Shown here piece by piece: positions 19,471 to 26,659 of a DNA stretch of 64,000 nucleotides. The position numbers and the translations under genes are program-made. Each line of letters opens with the position of its first letter. The first letter of the stretch is position 1. Where the stretch lies: assembly GCA_016124945.1 (NCBI GenBank), contig WGMT01000041.1, positions 62,001-126,000 of the forward strand. The letters run 5' to 3'. The DNA is from a bacterium. GTDB taxonomy: Bacteria; Chloroflexota; Anaerolineae; Caldilineales; Caldilineaceae. A model generated the notes under the pieces. The model was not told the origin of the DNA. It did not search any database and saw only the letters and a list, made by a program, of their open reading frames with translations.

Positions 19471-21858
19471 ATGGAACCGTCATTGACCCCTGCCCAGCAG
19501 GCTGTGGTTACCCACGATCGCGGGCCGGCGCTCGTCTTTGCCGCCGCCGGTTCGGGGAAGACCACCACCATGGTCGCCCGCATTGTGCGATTGGTGCGGG
19601 AAGGTGTCTTCCCCGCTTCGCAGATTTTGGCGACATCTTTCAACCGCGCCGCCGCCGACGCGATTGAGCGTTCGCTGCGCAAACAGGGCGTCAAAGATGT
19701 GCAGGTGAAGACGCTCCACGCCTTCGGTTACCAACTCGTGAGCACCGCCCAGCAACAAGGATTGCTCCACGTCGATCTGGATCGTGCCCGCCGCGGCTTT
19801 GAGACGTTGGATCGTCATCTGTTGCATCGCACGCTCGCCGAAGCGCGGCGACGGCATGTCCCCTACGCCAAGGAACTCGCCCGCTTCGATCTCGAAGGCT
19901 TCCTCGACTTTCTGGCCCGCTGCAAAGGAAATCTACGCTACGCCGATCTGGCTTCGGCCCAGTTGCCCGCACCGGCGCTGACCATCGCCTCGCAGGCTGT
20001 GGCCCCCGCCGACACCCCGTACTTTCTGCCTCTCTATCAACTCTACGAAGAACTGCGCCGCGAACTGGGCTGGATCACCTACGACGACATGCTCATGACC
20101 GGCTGGGAAGTGTTGGCGCGCCACCCACAGCTACAGGATCAGATCCAGCGCGGCATCAGTTGCCTACTCGTCGACGAGTTCCAAGACGTCAACCTGGCCC
20201 AGGTCGAGTTGATCGACCGTGTCAGCCGCGCCCACCACAACCTTATGGTCATCGGCGATGATGATCAGACGATCTACGAGTGGCGCGGGGCGGCGGCGCG
20301 TTTCATTTTGGAATTTCAACAGCGCCACAGTGCAAAGGTCTACCTGCTGCAAGAGAACTTCCGCTGCAAGGCGTCTCAGGTGGCGTTGGCCAATGCCGTG
20401 ATCCAGCACAATCTGGAACGCAGCCCCAAGCAGCTCAAGTTGACCCAAGGCTTCGACGGCGGCACGAGGCTACAACGTCATGCCGACGAGGCGCAGATGG
20501 CCGCGGCGATTGTGGCAGATATTCAACCCATGCGCCGTCCGCTCGACGAGATCGTCGTCCTTGTGCGTCTCTTCGCCCAGACTGCGCCCATTGAAGCGGC
20601 GTTGTCGGCGGCGGGCATCGCCTACCGCGTCGAAGGGGATTTGCCTTTCCACCGTCGCCCCGAAGTGACGGCTCTGCTCGACTATGTGCGGCTGGCGAAG
20701 TTAGAGAATCAGATGCAGGCAGGGGCGGGTTTGTCGGCGGCGGAGGCCGAGCAGTTTCGCCAATGGTGGGGCAATGTGGTCAACCGTCCAATGCGCTACC
20801 TCTCCCGCGCCTGGATCGATTCGTGCGCCGACGCTGTGATCCAGCGCAAGTTGCCGCCGTCCACCGCGCTCACAGCCATCGCCCAGGACGCACCTGACAA
20901 TGTGGCTCAAAAGCTACACCGCCTGGCCGAGGACCTGAAATGGCTGGCCGAGCGCACGTCTACATCGGGGACGGCATACAAAGTGCTCTTTGATCTGGAG
21001 CAGCGTTTGGGCTATGCCGAGGCGATGGGACGAGAGGCGGGGGGCGACGCATTGGGGATGGCCCGCGTTTGGGCGGTGCGGGCGCTGCTGACCCTGGCCC
21101 AGGGCGGGGGTAGCGTGGATCGCTTTTTGCGTGAAATGGACGCCCCGGCCAAGCCCAAACGGGGCAAGCAGCCGCCCGCGGTGACAATCACCACCATCTT
21201 CCGCGCCAAGGGGCTGGAATGGCCTGTGGTGATTGTGCCGGGGTGCAACCAGGGGGTGTTGCCGTATGAGCGGGGCGCGGACGTTGCCGAAGAGCGCCGT
21301 CTGCTCTACGTCGCCATTACCCGGGCACAGCAACAGCTTTACCTGCACGCTGTCAACGACCGTCCACTCTCGTCGTTTCTGGTGCAAGCCGAGGTTGATC
21401 CCCTCCTGTCTACGGTGGAGCAGGTGCGCACTCTTTTGACGATGGACCCGACGCGCTGGACTGACACAGAGGCGTTGACGGTGGCCGTTGCCGCCAAGCG
21501 CCTAGGCTGGGACGAATTCCTGGCGCGCTGGTGGGACGATGCACGGCGTATGCCTACGGCGACCCGGATCAGCCTGCTGCTCGACACGCTTTCTGCGGCG
21601 CGCAAACTGGCTCCGCTCGGCCTCACCCCAGGGGACGTCGTCTTCTGGCGCAACACAGCCGGGCGTGCCCGCAATGAGAGCCAATCCACGTCGGGCGTGA
21701 CACGCCCAGTGCCGCCGCGGCTACGCACCCTGCAAGCGGATCCGCCATCCTTGCCCGAGCGCGCAAGCTGGACGCGCACACGCCGCAACGGCGAAGCGTT
21801 GCGCGAGTCGGTGGGGGCGTTTTTTGCGTCCTTGCGCGAGATGTTGAGGAGAAAGTAA
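19471..21858 (+). CDS. UvrD/Rep-family ATP-dependent DNA helicase
   Basis: A 795-residue superfamily 1A 3'-5' helicase. Motifs in order: Q motif (LTPAQQAVV), Walker A AAGSGKTT (25-32), Ia SFNRAAADAIE, II VDEFQDVN (about 233-240), III GDDDQTIYEWRGA, IV ENFRC, V TTIFRAKGLEWPVVIVPGC and VI RRLLYVAITRAQQQLYLH. The C-terminal extension (about 660-795) ends in a basic segment. The family acts in repair, replication restart and recombination. It is somewhat longer than Rep, and no nuclease domain is visible. It immediately follows fluC and precedes a Nudix gene, all on the plus strand. Confidence 0.93.
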   Translation: MEPSLTPAQQAVVTHDRGPALVFAAAGSGKTTTMVARIVRLVREGVFPASQILATSFNRAAADAIERSLRKQGVKDVQVKTLHAFGYQLVSTAQQQGLLHVDLDRARRGFETLDRHLLHRTLAEARRRHVPYAKELARFDLEGFLDFLARCKGNLRYADLASAQLPAPALTIASQAVAPADTPYFLPLYQLYEELRRELGWITYDDMLMTGWEVLARHPQLQDQIQRGISCLLVDEFQDVNLAQVELIDRVSRAHHNLMVIGDDDQTIYEWRGAAARFILEFQQRHSAKVYLLQENFRCKASQVALANAVIQHNLERSPKQLKLTQGFDGGTRLQRHADEAQMAAAIVADIQPMRRPLDEIVVLVRLFAQTAPIEAALSAAGIAYRVEGDLPFHRRPEVTALLDYVRLAKLENQMQAGAGLSAAEAEQFRQWWGNVVNRPMRYLSRAWIDSCADAVIQRKLPPSTALTAIAQDAPDNVAQKLHRLAEDLKWLAERTSTSGTAYKVLFDLEQRLGYAEAMGREAGGDALGMARVWAVRALLTLAQGGGSVDRFLREMDAPAKPKRGKQPPAVTITTIFRAKGLEWPVVIVPGCNQGVLPYERGADVAEERRLLYVAITRAQQQLYLHAVNDRPLSSFLVQAEVDPLLSTVEQVRTLLTMDPTRWTDTEALTVAVAAKRLGWDEFLARWWDDARRMPTATRISLLLDTLSAARKLAPLGLTPGDVVFWRNTAGRARNESQSTSGVTRPVPPRLRTLQADPPSLPERASWTRTRRNGEALRESVGAFFASLREMLRRK

Positions 21859-21922
21859 TGCGTAATTGGATGACGAAATGTCGCCAATATTGGGAAAGGG
21901 GGCTCGACGAGTTACGCATTAC
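21855..21922. repeat. Short inverted repeat (GTAATGCGTAA family)
   Basis: GTAATGCGTAA (21855-21865) pairs with 21912-21922. It is the same phrase as the larger element at 17055-17162, here straddling the helicase stop codon and the leader of the Nudix gene. Confidence 0.65.
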
Positions 21923-21944
21923 GCCACCAGCAAAGGTTCGCACC

Positions 21945-22391
21945 ATGCCTAAACGCACCACCTACCGCGCCGCTGTCTATGTAATCCCTGTGCGTGGACG
22001 CGAGATTCTGCTGTCGCAGCGCTACAACACCGGTTTCGGTGACGGCTGGTACAGCTTTGTGGCCGGTCATGTTGAGGAAGGCGAATCGGCCACCGAGACA
22101 GCCGTGCGCGAATCGATGGAAGAAGCGGGGATCGAGATTGATCGTGGGGAGCTGCGTTTTGTCTACACACTGCACCGCTGCACAGCGGACGGATTGGTCT
22201 ATTTCGATATCTTCTTCACCGTCGCTCGCTGGCTAGGGACGCCGTCGATCACGGAGCCGCACCGCTGTAGCGAGCTACGCTGGGCCGCGTACGACGCTCT
22301 TCCTGAGAAGACGCTGCCCTACATCCGGCATGTGGTGCAGCAGATTTTCGTGGAAGGATGTGTCTTCAGCGAATATGGTTGGAGCGGCTAA
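21945..22391 (+). CDS. Nudix hydrolase
   Basis: A 148-residue pyrophosphohydrolase with a full Nudix box: GHVEEGESATETAVRESMEE followed by AGI, matching Gx5Ex7REUxEExGU with the metal-binding glutamates intact. The N-terminus reads YRAAVYVIPVRGREILLSQRYN. The substrate (nucleotide sugar, NTP or similar) cannot be assigned. Start chosen at the ATG 21945 with AAAGG upstream; the longer frame from 21858 is made of repeat sequence. It is followed by a strong terminator. Confidence 0.88.
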   Translation: MPKRTTYRAAVYVIPVRGREILLSQRYNTGFGDGWYSFVAGHVEEGESATETAVRESMEEAGIEIDRGELRFVYTLHRCTADGLVYFDIFFTVARWLGTPSITEPHRCSELRWAAYDALPEKTLPYIRHVVQQIFVEGCVFSEYGWSG

Positions 22392-22406
22392 TCAGCCAAA
22401 ATCGAA

Positions 22407-22442
22407 AGCCCGCATCTCGTTCACGAGATGCGGGCTTTTTTT
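22407..22442. terminator. Rho-independent terminator (bidirectional)
   Basis: A perfect 13-bp stem (22407-22419 with 22424-22436, arm AGCCCGCATCTCG), TTCA loop and a T-run to 22442 on the plus strand. On the minus strand it is followed by a weaker TTTCGATTTT. It serves the Nudix gene and probably the convergent MFS gene. Confidence 0.9.
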
Positions 22443-22501
22443 GAATCCAATTTACTGGTAGAAGCGAAAAGAGCCTCAACCGCTTTTGCGCTTTGCCTTC
22501 T

Positions 22502-23770
22502 TTAATCGGCATTCACCGTCTCATACTGCCGTTCTTGCATAACGTTTTGGCTTTCGGGCATGCCCGCCGGGCGCACAATGCGTCGCCACACAAAGGACGA
22601 GAGCCAGGCGGTAATCGCCGCCGCCGCGATGCCCGGCGCCCACGCACCCAACGCACCCAACAGGATACCGCCGGCGGAAGGCGCAATGGCGCGGGTGGCG
22701 CTTTCCAGTGCGGCGGACAGGCCAAGGGTGCCACCCACTTCTTCCGGTGTTACCGATTTGCTGAGCTTGCTGTTGATCACCGTGCTCAGCACCCCACCGG
22801 CGAAGGCCAGCGGCGCAAGGACAATCAATAGCACGGGCACATTCGGCGTCACCGCCCATGCTGCCAAACCGCCTGTCATCATCACCATACTCCAGAAGAT
22901 CAGCTTGTCTTCGTCGAAGCGTTGGGTGATCTTCCCGATCAGCACACCTTGCACCAGCACTGCCAATACACCGACGTAGGTGAGAATGAACGCCGTCTGT
23001 GCCGCTTCCAGGCCTAACCGAACCAGCGCATAGAGCGGAAAGATGGTCTGGAAGGTTGAAAAGGCCAGGCTAAAGAAGAAACGAGTGTGTAGTAGCGGGC
23101 CAACCAGTGGGCGTTGGAAGGCGGCACGCAAGTTTTGCAGGGTGAATTCCTGGCGTGGACGAGCCGCCAGTTGGGCGCGGCGCTCAGCGGAAAGTGATTC
23201 GGGCAGATAGAAATAGGCCGCCACCCAGTTGGCTGTGGCCAGCACTGCCGCCACGAAAGAAGGCAGCGCAAACTGCCAGTGGATGCCGTTGACAACCCCA
23301 ATGCCTTGCCCCACGTTGCTGAGCAGGCCGCCTGCCGCCGGGCCGATAATGAAGCCAAGACCAAATGCAGCGCCGATCAAGCCAAAGTTGCGTGAGCGAT
23401 TCTTCTCATCGCTGATGTCGGTGATATATGCCTGCGCCACCGAGATGTTGCCGCCAGTCAGCCCGTCGATAATGCGGCTGACAAAGAGCACCCACAGTGA
23501 ATTCGCCACACCGAGGAAAATAAACCCGGCGATTGTCCCCAAAATGCTCACCAACAGGATGGGCCGCCGACCAAACCTGTCGGACATGCGACCCAGCAGC
23601 GGCGCGCCCACCAACTGTGCCGCAGCATAAGACGCCACCAAGAAGCCGGTGACGATGGCATTCGCCCCAAATTTCTCTGCATAGAAGGGGACCAAAGGCA
23701 GAATGAGACTGAACCCAAGAAGATCAATGAAGACAATGGCAAAGATGGTGGCAAGCTTGCGGTTTTTCAC
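22502..23770 (-). CDS. MFS efflux transporter (DHA1 / TetA-like)
   Basis: A 422-residue, 12-helix major facilitator protein. Motif A between helices 2 and 3 is GRMSDRFGRRP (60-70), and helix 5 has the antiporter-type motif C-like stretch GAAFGLGFIIGPAAGGLL. The N-terminus IDLLGFSLILPLVPFY is typical of TetA-like drug:H+ antiporters. It starts at GTG 23770 with GGAGAG upstream. The co-oriented TetR gene upstream (ending 23961) suggests control by it. Substrate unknown; a tetracycline-resistance role should not be assumed from the name. Confidence 0.9.
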   Translation of the reverse strand: MKNRKLATIFAIVFIDLLGFSLILPLVPFYAEKFGANAIVTGFLVASYAAAQLVGAPLLGRMSDRFGRRPILLVSILGTIAGFIFLGVANSLWVLFVSRIIDGLTGGNISVAQAYITDISDEKNRSRNFGLIGAAFGLGFIIGPAAGGLLSNVGQGIGVVNGIHWQFALPSFVAAVLATANWVAAYFYLPESLSAERRAQLAARPRQEFTLQNLRAAFQRPLVGPLLHTRFFFSLAFSTFQTIFPLYALVRLGLEAAQTAFILTYVGVLAVLVQGVLIGKITQRFDEDKLIFWSMVMMTGGLAAWAVTPNVPVLLIVLAPLAFAGGVLSTVINSKLSKSVTPEEVGGTLGLSAALESATRAIAPSAGGILLGALGAWAPGIAAAAITAWLSSFVWRRIVRPAGMPESQNVMQERQYETVNAD

Positions 23771-23960
23771 AGTGCGCTCTCCGGAAAACGATGTCTTTCA
23801 GATGTTTGTATCATGACTCAGTTCGCCGGTTGGCAGCGGACTGTGAACACGGCTTGGAAGAAACACGGGTTGACTTGGTGAAAACCCGTCATCATATACG
23901 CCCTATCTAGAACTCTCCACAGACGACCTACAAGTTGGTAGTTTTTGTTCGCAAAAAAAA
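23771..23960 (-). promoter_or_regulatory. TetR-MFS intergenic region with hairpins
   Basis: Just past the tetR stop, a 9-bp stem GTAGTTTTT/AAAAACTAC can form in the minus-strand transcript. A 7-bp stem ACGGGTT/AACCCGT lies about 23879-23907. These could be an attenuator or operator, but no clear -35/-10 pair was found. Confidence 0.35.
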
Positions 23961-24548
23961 CTACTTCTGTACACCGAGACCTTCGAGGAAAAGATCTACA
24001 ACATCGTCGACGATTTCTGCCTGGCTACGTTGCACAAACTGCATCGGGATGGCGTGAATGCCCTGTATCAGTGTGACAAAGGACAACGAAACCAGGGTCA
24101 AGTGTTTGTCGGTACGAATAAGCCCCGCTGCCTGGGCTTGTTCGAGCACCTGTTGAACCGGCTCGCGCAATACTGCGTACGCCAACCTGGTTAAACGCTC
24201 GGCTGTTTCCGTCTGGATCGATGGCATGTCTGAACTGGTCATGCGCAGCAGATCAAGCGGTGGCTGAGAGAGTAACCAATCGGCGGCTGCCCGTAATTTC
24301 CCCCGAAAATCAAGCCAGGGCTGCGTAACCGCTTCATTCAATCCATGCCGATGACGGTGCAGGTTGCGCTCAGTTACTTCAACGAAGAGGGCCTCTTTGC
24401 CGGCGGGCACATGGTGGTAGAGCGATGCGTGCTTAATGCCGACTTCCTCTGCAATGTCGCGTAGGGTGACGGCGTTATAGCCCCGCTCCCCAAAGAGGCG
24501 CTCGGCGACTTCGAGCACCCGCTCGCGTGCGTCCGAGTTTTGTGTCAT
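23961..24548 (-). CDS. TetR/AcrR-family transcriptional regulator
   Basis: A 195-residue repressor-type protein. The N-terminal helix-turn-helix (about residues 27-50, TLRDIAEEVGIKHASLYHHV) is followed by GKEALF and a helical ligand-binding domain with no recognisable effector. It lies upstream of, and on the same strand as, the MFS gene, so it probably controls that gene and itself. No palindromic operator could be singled out by eye in the leader. Confidence 0.9.
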   Translation of the reverse strand: MTQNSDARERVLEVAERLFGERGYNAVTLRDIAEEVGIKHASLYHHVPAGKEALFVEVTERNLHRHRHGLNEAVTQPWLDFRGKLRAAADWLLSQPPLDLLRMTSSDMPSIQTETAERLTRLAYAVLREPVQQVLEQAQAAGLIRTDKHLTLVSLSFVTLIQGIHAIPMQFVQRSQAEIVDDVVDLFLEGLGVQK

Positions 24549-25004
24549 GCGTGCCTTAACGTGAGAATCATCATTGGCTCCAATATTGTTTGTCCGACAG
24601 GCTTGATGAGCATACGCCTATTTGGGATACTTGTCAAGGTTTTGTGAATATCTTGCCTAGATTTGAATTTCTGTGTCTAGAATTTTAAGAGGGATAGTAC
24701 GCGGGATAGAATGCGGATTGAGCAGATCCAAGCGGATAAAAGTGCTGAAATCCCTCAATCAGTGGTGTAATTCAAGTTGGGGGCAACAAGCTTCCCGGAA
24801 GGTCAATCTCGCCGCAAGATTGAATGGCACCCCTCAAGCGGCAGGCCATTTGACAGCGGGATCGCGGCATTGTAGAATTCGCCCATCCGCTTCAATCTGT
24901 GACAGAATCGGTTGGTTTTCTCCTGAGATCTACCTTCATACATCCTCTTTTCCAGATTTTTCGGGATCAGCCACAGAATCACCCACTCACCTATTGATTC
25001 TCCT
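24549..25004. other. Intergenic region with degenerate STRR-type sequence
   Basis: 456 bases between the divergent tetR and TauE genes. From 24700 it contains AGAATGCGGATTGAGCAGATC, and near 24876-24900 a loosely complementary TAGAATTCGCCCATCCGCTT, a decayed member of the GCGGATTGG family. No protein-like frame is present. Promoters for both flanking genes must lie here but were not convincingly seen. Confidence 0.5.
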
Positions 25005-25730
25005 ATGCCTCAAACGTTCATTCTCGTGCTCTGTGTCGTCTTTTTCTCTTCTTTTGCTCGTTCGGCGGTGGGGTTCGGCAATGCGCTGGTTGCCATGCCG
25101 CTGTTGACATTGCTATTGGGCATTCGCATGGCGACGCCATTGGTGGGGTTGCTGGCGGTGGCGCTTTCGGCGGTAATCCTGTTAGGCAGTTGGCGCGAAG
25201 TAGACCTCTCTTCGGCGTGGCGGCTGGTGATTGCGTCCTTCGTGGGGATGCCGTTGGGGCTGTGGATGCTCCAAAATGTCCCCGCACAGGTGGTGACTGG
25301 GGGATTGGGGCTGCTGCTCATCGGCTTTGGGATCTATTCATTGTTGCGTCCTGTGCTGCCGATGTTACAGCAGACGCAGTGGGTCTATCTGGCGGGTGGA
25401 TTGGCGGGCGCACTGGGAGCGGCGTACAACACCAATGGTCCGCCTGTGGTGATCTATGGCGCGTTGCGTCACTGGTCGCCCACCCGGTTTCGCGCCACGT
25501 TGCAGGGCTTTTTTTTGCCGTCGACGTTGGCCATCAGTGGAGGACATGCGCTTTCTGGGCTGTGGAATCAAGAGGTTTTCGTGCTCTTTGGCGCGTCCTT
25601 GCCGGTGATGCTGGCTGCGATCTACGTGGGGGGATGGGTCAACCACCGTATTGAGCCGGAACGTTTCTTGCGTCTGCTCTATGTCATTGTGATTGGGCTG
25701 GGGGTATTGCTGCTTTTTCCTCAGAATTGA
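25005..25730 (+). CDS. TauE/SafE-family permease
   Basis: A 241-residue membrane protein of about eight hydrophobic segments, from the TauE/SafE (DUF81) family linked to export of sulfite or related organosulfur anions. The two half-repeats are recognisable: FARSAVGFGNALVAMPLL near the N-terminus and GGLAGALGAAYNTNGPPVVIYG in the middle, the latter with the family's NGPP turn. No sulfur-metabolism gene is adjacent, so the substrate is open. The gene is bounded downstream by an inverted repeat shared with the convergent Nudix gene. Confidence 0.88.
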   Translation: MPQTFILVLCVVFFSSFARSAVGFGNALVAMPLLTLLLGIRMATPLVGLLAVALSAVILLGSWREVDLSSAWRLVIASFVGMPLGLWMLQNVPAQVVTGGLGLLLIGFGIYSLLRPVLPMLQQTQWVYLAGGLAGALGAAYNTNGPPVVIYGALRHWSPTRFRATLQGFFLPSTLAISGGHALSGLWNQEVFVLFGASLPVMLAAIYVGGWVNHRIEPERFLRLLYVIVIGLGVLLLFPQN

Positions 25731-25735
25731 TCCAC

Positions 25736-25885
25736 AAAGAAATCACGAAGGCAGAAAAGAAGAATAGATCCACAGATTACACGGATTTTTAGGATTTCCA
25801 GAAGGATTTTCAACAAATCAAAAATCTTCTGAATCCTTTTAATCCTTTTTATCTGTGGATCTATTCTTTTTTGCCTTCGTGGATC
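25736..25885. repeat. Long inverted repeat between convergent genes
   Basis: Perfect core stem GAATAGATCCACAG (25762-25775) with its complement at 25853-25866. It is extended outward by GAAGGCAGAAAA against TTTTTTGCCTTC and by TGATCCAC near each end. The interior carries AATCC-rich tandem words. It lies between the TauE gene and the convergent Nudix gene and probably ends both transcripts. Confidence 0.75.
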
Positions 25886-26351
25886 ACTGCTGCTCTGCTA
25901 GCCAGAGGCCGTGCGCTTTGTGGATCACGGCTCGGGTCTCTTCGCGCATGGGCAGCGTGGACAGGTGATCCAGCGTGATCCATCCAATGTCGGCGGCGTC
26001 GTCCTCGGCGCGGGGGACACCTGCCACGTAACACGCCCAGAAGTCGATGACGACATAGTGGTACTCGACACGGTCTTCGCCGTCGCGCAGGATCGGCTCG
26101 AAGACGTCAACAAGGCCCCCGATCTCGATCGTCACCCCACATTCTTCCAAGACTTCACGATGGACGCCGGACCGTAGATCCTCGCCGAGATCAAGCAACC
26201 CACCGGGCAAACTCCACTGCCCCTGGCTGGGTGGCCGTCCTCGCTCCACCAAAAGCGCTTCGCCCTGTTCGTTAAAGACAATCGCCGCTACGCCTACCAG
26301 CGGTGCAGGCGGGTAGCGACGGGGGATGGAAATGGGCATGGTTGATGGCAT
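25884..26351 (-). CDS. Nudix hydrolase (ADP-ribose pyrophosphatase-like)
   Basis: A 155-residue Nudix protein with an intact box, GGLLDLGEDLRSGVHREVLE followed by ECGV. The N-terminus PRRYPPAPLVGVAAIVFNEQG and the SQGQWSLPGG lead-in are typical of the ADP-ribose / NADH pyrophosphatase branch, but substrate identity is not proven by this. It begins at the ATG 26351 (an ATG four codons later is possible), with no clear ribosome binding site. Confidence 0.87.
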   Translation of the reverse strand: MPSTMPISIPRRYPPAPLVGVAAIVFNEQGEALLVERGRPPSQGQWSLPGGLLDLGEDLRSGVHREVLEECGVTIEIGGLVDVFEPILRDGEDRVEYHYVVIDFWACYVAGVPRAEDDAADIGWITLDHLSTLPMREETRAVIHKAHGLWLAEQQ

Positions 26352-26373
26352 GGTTGTATCCGAGGTTTCTGAA

Positions 26374-26434
26374 AGATGATGAGATGATGAGATGATAGAA
26401 GGGGATCGCCGTCATCCTCATCATCTCATCATCT
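26374..26434. repeat. Inverted repeat of GATGATGA octamers
   Basis: AGATGATGAGATGATGA (26374-26390) is perfectly complementary to 26418-26434 over 17 bases, with a 27-base interior. It lies in the gap between the divergent Nudix and BMP genes. Confidence 0.75.
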
Positions 26435-26444
26435 GGTTTGTCTC

Positions 26445-26478
26445 CATTGTAAATTCATCCTCATTGTAAATTCATCCT
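26445..26478. repeat. Perfect 17-bp tandem duplication
   Basis: CATTGTAAATTCATCCT occurs at 26445-26461 and again at 26462-26478, just upstream of the putative -10 of the BMP gene. Confidence 0.8.
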
Positions 26479-26522
26479 TTGCACCACACAACGCCGATCT
26501 GTGATTTTGTCCGTCGTTCTGA

Positions 26523-26528
26523 TACAAT
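26523..26528 (+). promoter_or_regulatory. Putative -10 box for the BMP lipoprotein gene
   Basis: TACAAT preceded by TGA (extended -10 form), 131 bases before the start codon at 26660. The -35 candidate CTGTGA at an 18-base distance is weak. Confidence 0.4.
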
Positions 26529-26659
26529 TGGTGCCATCCTTCACAATGTCTGTCAAGGCATTTCAGCTTCCTCAAAGGCGTGGAATTGTTTTCTCTTCAT
26601 CGTTTTTAGACCGTTTTAGACCGTTCGATCCACTCTGATTCACAAAGAAGGAGCGTCTT

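Noticed and set aside
22502..23770. Specific tetracycline-resistance gene
   Set aside because: TetA-like sequence pattern and a TetR-type neighbour are shared by many drug and metabolite exporters; nothing in the sequence fixes the substrate.
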